Assembly (NCBI RefSeq): GCF_003576645.1
Contig: NC_044919.1
Span: forward strand, 342,680 to 406,679
DNA: 64,000 nt
Source of the DNA: Ipomoea triloba
Taxonomy: Eukaryota; Streptophyta; Magnoliopsida; Solanales; Convolvulaceae
Direction of reading: 5' to 3'
Below, piece by piece: positions 24,211-36,041 of this stretch. Numbering within the stretch: position 1 is the first letter of the stretch; each line of letters begins with the position of its first letter. Made by a program: the position numbers and the translations under genes. The notes below the pieces were generated by a model. That model made no database searches, was not told where the DNA came from, and saw only the letters and a list, made by a program, of their open reading frames with translations.

Positions 24211-25747
24211 GTCGAGCCAACGACGATAAACGAAGGCGCTACTTGGGAGGCAACCCAAGGTGATTTTGTTCCATTCTTTTTCTTTTATTCACTATTCTTA
24301 TTTAATTCCCTTTATTTCTTCTATGCATTTTATTCAACATTGGGGACAATGTTGATAATATTTGTTTGTTTTTGTTATGTCAAAATTTTATTTTTTTAAA
24401 AAAAATATTTTATTGCTATTTTATGCAAATTAAGATTAGTATTATTATTATTTTTGAAAAAGTATTATATTTTACTTTCTTGAAATTCATAACATGATTG
24501 AATAGATAGTTTGGCTAGTTGTGATTAGTTTGTTAGCATTTCTTGTTTGATATGTAGTGGCTAGATTAAGTAAGCAATAAACCTGTGAGACTTTGAGCCA
24601 TTGACTGACACTTCGGTCTTATTTTCTTTCTATTGTGTGATTTCTTCCATAATTTTGTTTCTCTAGAACTTGCCTTGATTCTCTGTTAAAGCGAACTTGA
24701 CCATGCATGATTCAAGTGTGATTAAGGTCATTATTTGATTTTGAGCCTCACTAGCCAAATAACCGATTTGCCCTATGATTTATTTTCCTTTGTTAACCCA
24801 ATTTGAGCTTTGGCCATCCTTTTCTTTATTTGAACCACATTACATGCTTTTTATACCATAAATTAATGCCTTGACCCAGCTGAATAACTAGTGGAGCAAA
24901 TTTTAAATTCCTTATGTAATCTACGTGGTTTGTGAAGAATAAGTGTGGGGGAGATCACTTGTTTTTGTTAATAAGATTGAGAGTGAGGTAGGTTGTCTCT
25001 TCGTTTATTGGCAATTTGTTTTTGGCCTTTTAAAAACAAAAAAAGTGAAGGCAATTCATGATTTCAAAAAAAAAAAAAAAGTATGAAAGATTGAAAAATG
25101 AATGAAAAAATGAGGAATGTATGTTTGAAGTGAAAAAATGTTCCCCCTGAAAATTTATGGGAAAATGAGAAAGAATCATCAATTAGTTTTGAGTTTGAGT
25201 TACTATTGAATAAATGGAGTATGGGAAAGTTCTTGTGATATTGAGGAAGAATTATTTGTTTTTGAGAATGATAGTAGTTTTGAAGTATCAATAAGAGAGT
25301 GTTTCTGAATGGGAATTGAATGCATTGGATTCCTTGTATTTGTTTGCTCCTCTAGTTTGAAAGCTTTTTGAGCTACTTTCCTAAAATATTCCCTACCTTA
25401 GCCCTAACCCCATTACAACCTGTGAAAAGCCCTTATGATTTGTGTCATGCATGGCTCTTGTAGTGGTGATTGAGAAGATATGCAAGCCTATGGTAGAGCA
25501 ATTTTATAGGAATGAACTTGAGTGAAATTTATACCCATCAAACACTTGAGTGTAATGAGTGATATTCCTGTGAGGGCTTACTTATTTAGTTCTCTCCATA
25601 TTGAACTCGGGTGCTAACTTATTAATTGCAGGGTGCTTCAGATTGTTGTTCCTGATGTGTTATGCGTTTTGGGAATTTCATTTTAAATTATTTAGCAAAT
25701 AATATTTTTTGCTTGAGGACAAGCAAACGTTTTAGTGTGGGGGAATT
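24211..25747 (+). other. Non-coding 3' internal region and polypurine tract of the element
   Basis: No coding frame is found. Conserved signatures of the Athila/Tat lineage are present: CATTGGGGACAATGTTGA near 24338-24355, AAGTGTGGGGGAGATC near 24941, and GCTTGAGGACAAGCAAACG followed by AGTGTGGGGGAATT just before the right LTR (polypurine tract, 25734-25747). An A15 run lies near 25066-25080. Confidence 0.8.
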
Positions 25748-27188
25748 TGATAGACATATTTTATATCTTTATTTTATGTACATATTTATAATATTTTTGC
25801 AATAATTATTTACAATTATATAATAATTATTTAATTTTAGAGTTTAATAATTAATTAGTTAAATAAATATTTTATCTAGTTAATAATTTAAGTTTTGAGT
25901 TCAACAAGCCTTTAGCCCAATTTCTTAATTTTATTTGATATTATTTGAAGTTTGAGTCCATAACATCAAAGCCCAATTCCTTATTTGTTTTATTAATTAA
26001 CCCCAAGGTATATAATAACCTAATGATCTTAAGTAAACAAAATTAAAAGGAATTCAAATGTTGTAATTTGTTTCCTGCGCAGCTACGTACGTACGAAAGA
26101 CGGACCGGAGAAGACTTTGTCGACAACTTCAGCGCAGATTTTGACGGCCAAGCTTGGAGGAGCATCGGTCAACAATGAAAGTAGGGAATTGGATGGCAAA
26201 GAAAATTTCACCATTTGGGTCTAATTTTGAGAGGTTCATATTAATTTTTAGATTAATTATTTTCCTCAATTTAAGAGTTTTTTGTTGGGATTAGGAGTAT
26301 ATAAATAGTAGTGATTTTCTGTAATTGAGGGAATCAGACTATCTGCTTTAATTTATATTTTTCTACAGTTTACAATATTTTCTTTTCTTGTTAAGTTTTC
26401 TGGTTCATGGCCCTGCGAGGCTAATTCTTAAACTTGGTCAAGATTATGTGAACCCCGGTTCTCTATACTGAGAGACAAAATTCTATTTTAATTTATCTGC
26501 AATGAGTATTTAATATTCTTCTGTATTATTTTCTTAGGTTGTTTCATTTAATGACTAGGAGGCCTGCTAGTTAATTATCTGATTCAATTCATAGCTAGAT
26601 TAGAAAGTGAATTCTTATAATTGATTTTCTTTTCTAAGTAGCAACTATGATTAATTTTATCACGACCTAGTGTTAATTTTATCATAGGAAGAGTATTAAT
26701 CTAAATTAAACATAACCGCTTGTGTTTATGTTGTTTAGTTTCGTTGGTTTTTCTAGTTTTAATGCTGCTATCAAGTTAAATATAAGCGCTTGTCTTGTGT
26801 TATTTGATAGTTAGGGGTAGTTAATACCGCTTGTGTTTGATTACCTATGACTAAGGAAAAACAGGAATGAATTCCACAATGAATGCTCAAATGCAAGTGA
26901 ATTTGTCTTGTTGTCGATGAACAGTAATTAAGATCCGGTGGTGAATATTTTCTTAGACCAAGTGTTGAAAATTCACTTGATTTCGTTAGTAAACTTTGGC
27001 TTGATTATCATCTTTTCTGTTCTTATTTATTTATTTATTCATTTACTTATTTTGAATGTTAATTTCATACCGAACCCCCCTATTTAATTTGAACTCATAA
27101 ATCAAACTAGTTACTCCTCGTGGGAACGATCCTTACTCTCACTACTACGTTTTTAAGGTTTAATTTGGGAGCCTACGACAGCTCGCCA
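25748..27188 (+). repeat. Right (3') LTR of the gag-protease element
   Basis: 1441 bp, the partner of 20138-21579, ending CAGCTCGCCA and followed directly by the target duplication GAAGT. Confidence 0.95.
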
Positions 27189-27923
27189 GAAGTCCCAGTG
27201 TAGGCCTTGATGGCGGGCAACTTAAAATCCCTTGGGAGGGGCGCATCCATTATACTAGGAGAAAATGGAGCGGTCATCCTCACTTCAGGTTCTAGTAAAT
27301 GTTCTCTTGCTTCTACCCTTCTCTCGAGCTCTTCTATCTGTTTTTGAAGTTTTTCCACCACTTCTTTCTGCATGTTTGGGGTTTGCGTAAGTGCCATGGG
27401 CTGACACGGAGTTGGCCCCCTAGACTCACCCGTTACTTCCATCTGGTGCTGATGCAACTGCTCACCTTGTTGTGGACCCTTGACCTTTTTGGTTTTCGGT
27501 TGTGCCCACAACTTTCGCTGGATAGTAGCCTTTTCACCCCACCGTCCCATGACGGGCATAGAAACAGTCGGCCGACGAGTTGCACCATGATACAAACGTT
27601 GGGGCAATTGAGCTTGAGATTGTACCTCCACCTCTGGAGGAGGCGGTAGCAGTGGTGAGGCCTGACCTCGCATCCCTGCTACTAGCAGGGCCATCGTCGC
27701 CGCCGCCTGTTGAATGACGTGCACCACTGCTTGGAGGTCCGTGGCTTGGATGGGAGCAGCGTTCACGAAGAACACCCGAGGGGTGACCCTTGTTCACCTG
27801 ACGAGGAGTATGCGAGCTGCTGGATCCAGATTGTGCCATTGATCAGGATGAGATGAACTAAGTGGTTTGTGATTTTGTGAAGTTTGCCTGAGATCTGATC
27901 TCGGCTCTCAACGAGAGCACCAA

Positions 27924-28295
27924 TGACGGTAATAATGTGTTACCGGATATTTTATTTGAGTATTTGAATATTTGAATACAGTGTTGAGCGTAGTGCTCAG
28001 TGTACAAGTGAGTTCAGTATCTATTGTCTAAGTTCAAGTGTCGTCCCTCACTATGTGGTTGTGAGTCTTTTTATTCCCTTAAGCTCAGTAACGGAGCATT
28101 GATGAGGAGTTGAACGTTGGACATCAATACCTGAGGTGTTGAATGCGAGGAGCTGAACGTTGGCCATCAATGCTGAGGAATTGGACCGTTGCGCATTGAT
28201 GCTGAGGAGTGAAGTGTCTTGAGTAGTTTGAACGGCAACTGTCTTGGTCATCACAATGTTTCGGGTCTTGTCAATGGTTCCAGGTCGGGTACCCA
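27924..28295 (-). repeat. 5' LTR of the TR-GAG-like element
   Basis: 372 bp, the partner of 18294-18721, with several substitutions and two fewer 28-bp units. Its outer end reads TGGGTACCCGACC on the minus strand against TGACACCCGACC in the partner, so the terminus has mutated. Confidence 0.8.
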
Positions 28296-29056
28296 ATTAT
28301 CCTGTCACATTTCCTTGGTTACTTTTTTTTTTTTAATTAGTTCACTTGAGCCCCTATCTGTAGAAGGCACGGTTGGTCCAATTAATGAATAAAGTATAAA
28401 ATATTGGTCAAATTAAACTCTCGATCTCTCTTAAAGAACAAAGTACACAGCCACTCACATTTTTTTTTTAATCACAATGACTTAACGGTTAATCAGTTTT
28501 TAAACATTGTTGCACGTTAGTATGATGATAATAACTTACAATCATTTATTGATGTTATACCAATGACCACTGACATAAAATTTAATGAATTTTTCATATA
28601 TTAAAAATAAACACTTATCATTATGGACCATAAATAATTTGCCAATAACTTATGACTATTCATTATCAATTCTCTTGATGCGTCTAAAAAAAATATTACA
28701 TGGAACCCTTAAAAACAAATGCTTCTAAATAATAAAAATAAATAAATTATTTGAACCAGTTTGAAAACTACATTTTTGGATGGTAGAAATACACAATAAA
28801 TCAAGGAGTAACAGGCGCTTGAGTGCTTCACAGCTTCTCTACATGTCAGAAAATTCCAGCTCAGGGCAAATCTGGGTGGGAGCTGTTGTTGCAACTACAT
28901 ATATTTATATATAATCATCTAGAATTCAAGAGTTTCCTAGCAACAAGTGAGCTGCAGCTGGAATTACAAATCTTTTACCACAAAATCGCGTTTTTGCTTG
29001 ACGAGAAGAGATTACAATGTGAGGTTTCATGTCCAGATATGGAATGGCCATCGGGT
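28296..29056. other. AT-rich intergenic region 3' of RGXT
   Basis: No gene is supported. Short open frames on both strands have no recognisable product. The right part should be the 3' untranslated region of the minus-strand RGXT gene. Confidence 0.55.
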
Positions 29057-31338
29057 CTAGTCTAATCTGCCAAGAGGGGACTCAGAAGCATGATCTTCCA
29101 CCAACCACAGACCAAATTCACGGAAACGCTTTATCTTCTTCTCAAAACCAGTAATATAGTTATTGTGGATAATGACATTCATTCCCTTGGTCTCTTGCAC
29201 CCATGTTTGGTTCTTGAAGTACAGACCACCCGTTGGGAACGCTACTTGAGGAAGCAGATACAAGTCGACCTGCAATGATTTCATACGTATTCAAATTCAA
29301 CTCCACTTCCGTTCTTGATATTCAAACCGGAAAAGGAAAATACAATTTCATTTGCAAAAAGAGCAAAGTCTTAAATAGATCATTGTGTGTGTTCTTTATA
29401 TGGGCATGGGATAGTACCAACAGGGAAAATACCACACTAAAGATATGCCTAAAATCACAATGACTAAAGACCACACTAGGCATTCAAACTTTTAAGGCAC
29501 GACATAGGACCATTTGAACTAACTTTTTGACAACAATTCAAGATTACAGTGAAATAAACACAAATTTCAATTTGGGAAAACAGATCAATAGAAAAGCACA
29601 CACCTGTCCAGCAGTTTTGTTTAGTGCCCAGTTAAAAGCAGGCTGATCATTAGCTTTCTTTGCCTTGGACCATGGTTGAGCCGATAGTTCTTCAATCCAC
29701 GTCTTCATCACTAATTTTGCTCCATTTGTGGGTCGCATATAAATCATGCAGCTACATATGTAAGTTCGGCCTTTTTTCCCTGGAGGTGGCAAATCGTGAG
29801 AGTGATTCAGAGGTTTCACCTGGTAGTTCCAGAATAAAGGAAAAAAAAAAAGGGCCAAATTTTCATCACAAACAGTTGAAGTAGGAAAGGATTATAACAA
29901 AAAGCAGAACTGAAATTAATTATATCGACCTGTTTACAACAAGATAACCTCCCTTCCACCTCCACTGGTGAAATTCAAAGAGAAAATTTTTAAAAATATA
30001 TTAAATCATATTCAAATTTTCAATTTAACTCTTCGTCATGCTATTTTGAACTGTTCATGTTAGACTGCAAAATCCTCTAGTTTTGATGTTAAAGTTTGCA
30101 ATTCACTTTAAAATTCTGTAGACGACTACCAAGCAAAATAATATACATGCTGCAAAACAAGAAGTGCATAATGCAAAACTAGTGCAATTAAAGCAGACTT
30201 ACTGCAGTCATGTCATCCATGAAGTACACATCATGCTCCCCTTTCAAGTAAGGAAATGGATCTGCTAACCATACCATATCCACATCATTATACATCACGT
30301 TATAACCAAGCTCCAAAATTTGCAGAAGATGGCGAGGCCTTCTGGAAGTAAAATTGAAGAAGCCCTGTAAAACCGAAATAATATCTTTACTTCCATGTAG
30401 AATCAATTAAGCTACAAAGAAGATAGATCATTTCAACACAAACATGCATTCAAAGGGACAGAGGACAACTAACAATTATGCCTCATCTATCATCATTTGA
30501 GTTCATTCCTAAAGGACAATAATACAGCTAAAGCTTTCAATCACTCATCACCAGTTATAGACAGTTATATGCTACTACCCTCCACTAGTTGACAGATCCT
30601 GCAACTGTAATCTAAACCTCATCCACATTCTTGGCAGAAAGCTTTACTGAAATCATACTTAGCAAAAGAACTAGATTTCAATCAATGAAAGATTTTGCAA
30701 ATTGCAATACCTAAGTCAAATACTGCAAAGGAATAATAATAACTAAACAACCAAATAGAGCAACATAGACACCATAACCCAAAAATTACAGCTCCAGATT
30801 GCTTACAAATCCAAAAACAACATCAAAAATGCATTTTTCTTACCTGAGACCCAAACTTGTGAGCATTCTGAGACTCTACAACTGGAGGCACCAGAACAGC
30901 ATGGCCAGGCCACCTCTCATTCACCTTATACAAAGTCCCATAGTCCTCAGCAATCACCAGCACCTTCTCGTGCTGCTTTTGCCTGGCAATGCTAATCAGC
31001 CAGTTGTTCAAGAAGGGCAAGTAAGGCTCACTCACAGCGCAGACTATCAGAGTCCCATTACGCGACACGTGGGCCGCCGCCTGCGCCAACGTGTACTCCC
31101 GCCACTTGGATTGCGAGATCTTCGAGCTGGAACCGATCTGGAAAAGCCCGATACTAGGGATTTGAGCCCATGGGAAGAGAACTCCGACGATCACGAGAAT
31201 AGTGAGGAGAAGAACTAAGGAGGTCCGGTTGAACAGAAACGATGTATGTTTCTGGTAATCTTGCGAAGATCTAAGGGATAATCCGTATTGATTTCTGAGG
31301 GAGTTCTGAATTGCCCTCTGGTGTAAAAATGAGGACAT
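29057..31338 (-). CDS. RGXT: Rhamnogalacturonan-II xylosyltransferase (GT77, RGXT/MGP4 type)
   Basis: Four exons close in frame: 30844-31338, 30203-30364, 29604-29819, 29057-29269. The 361-residue product equals the family length. A basic cytosolic tail and a single membrane anchor at about residues 40-58 (SLVLLLTILVIVGVLF) make it a Golgi type II protein. The catalytic part starts with GTLIVCAVSEPYLPFLNNWL, and YNDVDMVWLADP carries the metal-binding DxD (Asp192-Val-Asp194). Further family blocks are YICSCMIYMRPTNGAK, NDQPAFNWALN and the C-terminal VIIHNNYITGFEKKIKRF. Known relatives transfer xylose from UDP-xylose to fucose in pectin RG-II, and loss of MGP4 affects pollen tubes in Arabidopsis. 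The start is the first ATG of the frame. The upstream leader holds a short TATATGTATGTATA microsatellite. Confidence 0.95.
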
Positions 31339-32156
31339 TATGCTTGTTTGTTACTTAGCTTCAATTCCCAGTGAATATATGTGTATGTATATATGTATGT
31401 ATATGCATTTATTTATTGAGAGAAAAGATCTCAATTTGACTAACTCAGATCTGTGCAGAGACACAGAAAGAGTGTGTGGGGAATGGAGGGAATTTCTGTG
31501 AATCGCTAGAGTAATGGTGATTGCTGGATGAAGATGACGACGATCTGGATCTGCTCTACAGCTTTTTGGGCCGCTTTCAACACAGGCCCAATATCTTACG
31601 AATGTCGGCTAGTTCACGTGCATTTTTTTTCCAAACAATAATTTTAAAAAACATTCAATGAACTTATAAAAGCTGTTAGTTGATAGCTGACAGTTTATTG
31701 GGTTAGTAGGTATCATTTCATTAGTTAATAATATTGACTGTAGAAAAATTTGGTAAATTAGCTGATAGATAATTATATGCAATACGATACGAATACCATT
31801 ACATATAAATATGATGAATATAACATGATATTGTGGATGTATGCACTAATACCATTATACAAAACTAGTAATATTATTAATTTATTAATTACATGATATG
31901 TAACCTTCAATATTACTTTGTAAATACAGTATATTCACTTTGCCTAAATTATATGTATACATCACACTTGAGTAGAAAGCTAGGCAAATCTGTTTGCACA
32001 GTTGTTTTTTTTTCAGTTGTTGGTTTTAAGCTAGCAATTAGCATCATATATTGCTACTTGGCATATATACAGTTTTTTTCTGCATCTTCTTACTTTTCTG
32101 CAAACAAAGGAAAGAATGACATGAAGTGAGACAAAAACAGGCTATAGATTGATGAA
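31339..32156. other. Intergenic region between RGXT promoter and ABIL1 3' end
   Basis: The right-hand end holds the ABIL1 3' untranslated region, and the left end holds the RGXT leader with a TATATGTATGTATATG repeat near 31377-31405. No gene is seen. Confidence 0.6.
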
Positions 32157-33761
32157 TTAGTGTCTGTTCGACCAAGTCAAGAGATTGAGGAAACCTTGTT
32201 GCATTCTGGGATTTCGAGGATTATCTTCCTTCACTCTGGTTTTCAGTTTTCTTGTCTTCTGCTTAACAAAGAATGCTGAAATAGCACTCTTGCTGCGAAT
32301 GGGAGCTCGCGTTGTCTTTCGCTGTGTGATACCAGGTATTCGACATGGGGTCATAGGTTTATAGCCCCCTAAGGCATCCTGCAAATGAAAATTGAATGAT
32401 GTGTTATGTCTCAACTAAAAGTTTTAAGACTTATATGGTTTTAACATTACCCGACGTGTAATTCCAAGGGTTCGCATTGCTACACTTGATGCGGGACCTG
32501 CACGCAGTGCCAGAGGACGGGCTGGGGATTTTGCCTTGATGCTCTTGTCAGCATCTGCAGACAACATGTTTCTTGAGATAAAACCTTATGATCTGCTAAA
32601 AATGTAGAATTTTCATATACAAAAATGCACTGAACACACCGGATGTTCTTCCAGAACTCTTTCCAGTCTCATCACTGCAAACCCATCAACATTTTTATCA
32701 CTAAAAGACTCCAGAAAAGCATAATCCTATTTCACTTAACAGCGCGACTAACCTCACTGAAGCCTTCTTCAGTTTCGGTTTGGCTCCCGATGATAGATGC
32801 CATGAAAGCGTTTTGGCAGCAGGTGCCCCTACGACGTACAATGTAAACAAAGTCACATCACCCACCACATATCAAAGGCTACACAATTGTTGGGCGAAGG
32901 CCAGAGAGTCAAGTCTAGCATCCTGTCGCCCAGTGTGGTACAACTATCATATCCCATGGCAAAGAAATAACATACCTGAAACAAAAAGGTGCTGTCTTGT
33001 TTGAATATGTGGCCGAGGGCTCCTCTGAATAAGCGAGCTAGTTTGGACATTCTTGTTGACAGGACATATCCCCGGAGCTAGCATATAAGCAGCAGAGAAA
33101 TAATATAATTACCAGAAAGGATACATTCATACATCAAAAATAACTTCTGATCTCGAGTACTTGTGCCCATACCAGGTAAAGTATAATGTTTGTGAAGCCT
33201 GGGAATGGTTGCTAGCAGTTGCTGTTGTCTGAGACCTTCATGGTCAGTATATGTTTGGCATGTAAGAACTCTCTGATCCAAACATGAAACCTTCAACTCC
33301 ATCGTTGAAACATCTAAGCTTTGCTGTTCAAGGATGTCTGTCAATTTGTAAGAAACAGTGCCTAGGTGATCCACTGCATTCACAAGAGCTCGCACAGCGT
33401 AATCTTTTAGGTTGTCTATGACCCTATAACATAAACGAGACAAAAACCCAGATTAAGAATGACATTTTATCAACGTTCAATCCTATCAAAGATTGGTTCT
33501 TTGGCCTTATTACATCTGTTGCTGCTTGCAGCATTGATATGATTTCTCGCAATATTCTGCAGCAGAGTAAAGCTGCAGCCTCAAGTTCTTGAGTTCCTAA
33601 AACAGGCACTAATACAACGTTAGTCCAAAATCAAATACCATTAAAAAAAATTTAAAAAAAATACAAATTCAAACCTGTAAGGCCTTGATGAAACTTTTGT
33701 TTTGCTCCGTTTCGTTGTGCATCGTCGCAGGACTCTCTGGCTCAGTTTGCTCCAGCGCCAT
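32157..33761 (-). CDS. ABIL1: ABI-1-like protein (ABIL1 type), SCAR/WAVE complex subunit
   Basis: Eight exons close in frame: 33675-33761, 33514-33596, 33173-33423, 32976-33077, 32753-32828, 32640-32674, 32451-32554, 32157-32378, giving 319 residues. The first half is the conserved Abi homology region: FIKALQELKNLRLQLYSAAEY, then DNLKDYAVRALVNAVDHLGT and DVSTMELKVSCLDQRVLTCQ. The second half is Pro/Ser/basic and weakly conserved, with SSLIQRSPRPHIQTRQ and a Lys/Arg-rich tail. ABIL proteins join SCAR, NAP1, SRA1 and BRICK1 to activate ARP2/3 and nucleate actin; plant forms lack the SH3 domain of animal Abi, as here. It lies beside the DUF2358 gene, as in Arabidopsis At2g46225/At2g46220 (recalled). 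The small C-terminal exons are the least certain part. Confidence 0.92.
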
Positions 33762-34376
33762 TTCTCCAAAAAAGCAAGAATTCTGGCAAAAGGACAATTG
33801 GACAAATAGCAAAGATTCTGAAGTATGATCATCGTTCTGGTTGGATTAGGTACCAAGTAAGGTATAAGCGGTGGTACGTGGTCGGAGAAATTTAATGATA
33901 AAATAGGGACAGGAAATGGTGTCACTGAAGAAGCAATCCCAGATTCCCAGTGATTCTTGTTGGAGTCAAGAGCAAGTGAAAGCGACAACAAATGTTATAT
34001 GCACAAATTATTTTTCTTAACCTATCATTCGAAGCGGTTGGTAAACAAATGTACATGCTCCAAGTTCTTGGCCGGGGCCAAGAACTCGAGAGGAGAGTCA
34101 AACTCTGCGGGTATGATCCGGGGATTATCTATTTTTGGATATCAATAAGTCAAGTTAAGCCAATCAACATAATTTTCGCAAAGGGTCTAAAATCCAACCA
34201 AGAAAACAAACATGGCATTACAAGTTTAGAGATTTGAAGTAGCAATATGCAAAGAAAGCTATACTATACAAAATTTTACAGATGCCTGAGTGGATTTAGA
34301 CTCAAGCTGACAGCAAAAGAGTAACAGGGATTTCTCCAAAGGTATTTACAGTAGAAAGACAGATTACAGCAAACAA
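33762..34376. other. Intergenic region between ABIL1 and the DUF2358 gene
   Basis: The short gap contains the ABIL1 promoter and leader and the 3' end of the DUF2358 gene. No separate gene is visible. Confidence 0.6.
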
Positions 34377-36041
34377 TTATGTGCTGTTGGAGACAGTTTT
34401 GTCTGTGATAAAACTTGGGGAACACGTGGAGGACTCAAAGGAAGTCGGCTTTGGCATCGAAGGGCAGCTAATGTATTGAATCATTTCTTCTATCGCGACC
34501 ACAGAAAACTTTGGAGGTGCATTCAGAGCAATATTATGGACCTTGTGCTCGTAAATCTTCCCGGTCTTATCAAGTTTGTATTCTGAAGTGCCATCAAATC
34601 GACCCCGGCTCTCCCAAGGCACACGAGGGATGCCATGAACAGTCCAACGGACCATTATCATGCTATCCACTGGCTGCCACACACTAACAATATCTATCCA
34701 CAATGCCCTGAAGAACATCCTGCCATGGAACCGTAATGCCCAGAAGATTGATTTATAGTTCTCAATGCCCACAAAAGTGTTCATTGGATCTTTGAAGACA
34801 ATATCATCCCTGCAGAGTGTAAAATGAAACCATCAAGAATTGCATACGTTACATACATACATACAACTGACACGACGAGCAACCACAACAAACTGAAGTC
34901 TCACAGGAATTGCAAGTAAAAAGAAAAGAGAAATAACAAACACAAGATGCATCAAATCCTTCCATCTTAATCCATATCATTGCTGATCATAACTGGAACA
35001 TCTCACATCACCATTCTTGAATGCTAAGGACTAAAGAAACGACTTTGTGCTCCTTAACACAACACAAAACTAGCTCATACATTTTATATCCCCGAATTCC
35101 CATATGACTTATGACGCATCCCTCACAACATCACAAGGTCAAGGTATGTAACATATAGCCATCTAGGTACCAACTAAGAAGGAGTACGAAGCAAGAAACT
35201 AGATCAATAAGCTAAAAGGTAAAAACTGAACCCATTTTCTGGACTTGAGAAAGCACACTAACACGGATATAGAACAAACCATCTTGATCAGTTTTATTCT
35301 TTAAAAAAGTTCTTACTTTTTACTACCCTTTTGTGTAAACCTGCTTTGTGACCCTAACTGAAAAAATGATTATTTTTCCCTAACTGAAAAAATATTATTT
35401 TTTACTACCCGTTTCTGCACTGGGTGAACCTGCTTTGTGACCCTAACTGAAAAAATTCTTATTTTTTACACTGGGTAAACCTGTTTTGTGATCTAACTGA
35501 AAAATTTCTTATTTTCCGATGCAATACTGAGAAAAGATTCATTCTTTCCAGTTTTGTTTTACTGCAAAAAGATTCCAACTTTCCAATTATGTAACTACCA
35601 TAGCATTAAGTTAACCACAATAATAATGAAATCATATACTGTATAAGTTCAAAACCCGAACCTGTATATATCAAAGCTTAGCTCCCGGTAGAACAATGCC
35701 GGAAAGTCCTCTCGGATAGTTCGAATAGCGTAGCCCATGTTGAGATAGTAATCCTGCTTCTGCTCTTCCTCTTTGCTGGGCTTTATCGAAGGAAATGCCG
35801 TGGCAGGCTCCGCCATAGCTGCTGAGAAACTGTCGCACAGCCCCAAATTAAACCCTAAACTCAGATCTCGAGCAGCCTCCTCCATATCCTTAACACTCGA
35901 AGAAATCTTAGCCCCGACAATTTCCTTCCCGTTGTTAGTAATTGCGACTTTGTGAAAATTTCTGAGTTTTGAAAAGATCCCCGCGGGACGGCGGCCGGCG
36001 GAGAACAAGGAGACGTCCGACGACGGTAACAGAACGGCCAT
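34377..36041 (-). CDS. DUF2358 protein, probable chloroplast location
   Basis: Two exons, 35662-36041 and 34377-34809, encode 270 residues; the donor splits an Arg codon. The N-terminus (MAVLLPSSDVSLFSAGRRPAG) is rich in Ser and Arg and poor in acidic residues, as in chloroplast transit peptides. The DUF2358 domain runs from about residue 97 (YYLNMGYAIRTIREDFPALFYRELSFDIY) through FVGIENYKSIFWALRFHGRMFF to VRWTVHGIPRVPWESRGRFDGTSEY and DKTGKIYEHKVHNI, a fold related to NTF2/SnoaL-like proteins. The last 40 residues are variable. Function is unknown; no catalytic residues can be assigned. The neighbour order ABIL1-DUF2358-GC4-reticulon agrees with the recalled Arabidopsis chromosome 2 block. 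Confidence 0.92.
35318..35520. repeat. Degenerate tandem repeat in the DUF2358 intron
   Basis: Several imperfect copies of a unit containing TTTGTGACCCTAACTGAAAA and TTCTTATTTTT(T)ACT, spaced about 40-70 bp apart, lie within the single large intron. Copies of ACTGGGTAAACCTG / ACTGGGTGAACCTG accompany them. Confidence 0.75.

Larger units (their letters stand above)
20138..27188 (+). mobile_element. Young Gypsy-type (Athila/Tat-like) gag-protease element without RT or integrase
   Basis: 7051 bp, flanked by the perfect 5-bp duplication GAAGT (20133-20137 and 27189-27193). LTRs are 20138-21579 and 25748-27188. A primer binding site follows the left LTR and the polypurine tract AGTGTGGGGGAATT precedes the right one. 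Inside are a gag frame and a retropepsin frame, but 24211-25747 holds no reverse transcriptase, RNase H or integrase. The element therefore needs proteins in trans. The LTRs differ by only two substitutions and one indel that I could find, so insertion was recent. It lies in opposite orientation inside the gag of the TR-GAG-like element. Confidence 0.93.
19301..27839 (-). pseudogene. Gypsy-type gag of the TR-GAG-like element, split by an insertion
   Basis: The start is at 27839 (MAQSGSSSSHTPRQ). The frame shifts near 27775-27790, then stays open to the insertion site, and resumes in the same frame left of the inserted element, running from 20137 to a stop at 19301. The joint across the target duplication is in frame (TGTS, then DPRVHMTRY). 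The second segment holds the retrotransposon gag domain (FLTTLDGTAQDWFNTIPDGS and following) and ends with a zinc-knuckle-like YCRFHQQVGHDTDEC and VEELVQSGYF, as in plant Gypsy gags. A helical segment near 27300-27390 (KLQKQIEELERRVEAREH) is coiled coil. No protease follows. The frameshift and the 7-kb insertion disable it. Confidence 0.88.
18294..28295 (-). mobile_element. Non-autonomous Gypsy-type gag-only element (TR-GAG-like), interrupted by a second element
   Basis: Two LTRs (18294-18721 and 27924-28295) flank an internal region that, without the inserted element at 20138-27188, is only about 2.2 kb and codes solely for a Gypsy-type gag. The minus orientation follows from gag, a primer-binding-type sequence next to the right LTR (minus strand TGGTGCTCTCGTTGAGAGC, 27905-27923), and a purine tract (AGGGAGTGGGGGACTGG) abutting the left LTR. 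The total of about 3 kb with gag but no protease, reverse transcriptase or integrase fits the TR-GAG class. I could not find a convincing target duplication (CATTT left, ATTAT right). Confidence 0.8.

Noticed and set aside
27299..27649. Plus-strand frame inside the outer gag
   Set aside because: It is the antisense shadow of the minus-strand gag coding sequence.
18289..28300. Target site duplication for the outer gag-only element
   Set aside because: Flanks CATTT and ATTAT do not match and the right LTR terminus has mutated, so I do not claim one.
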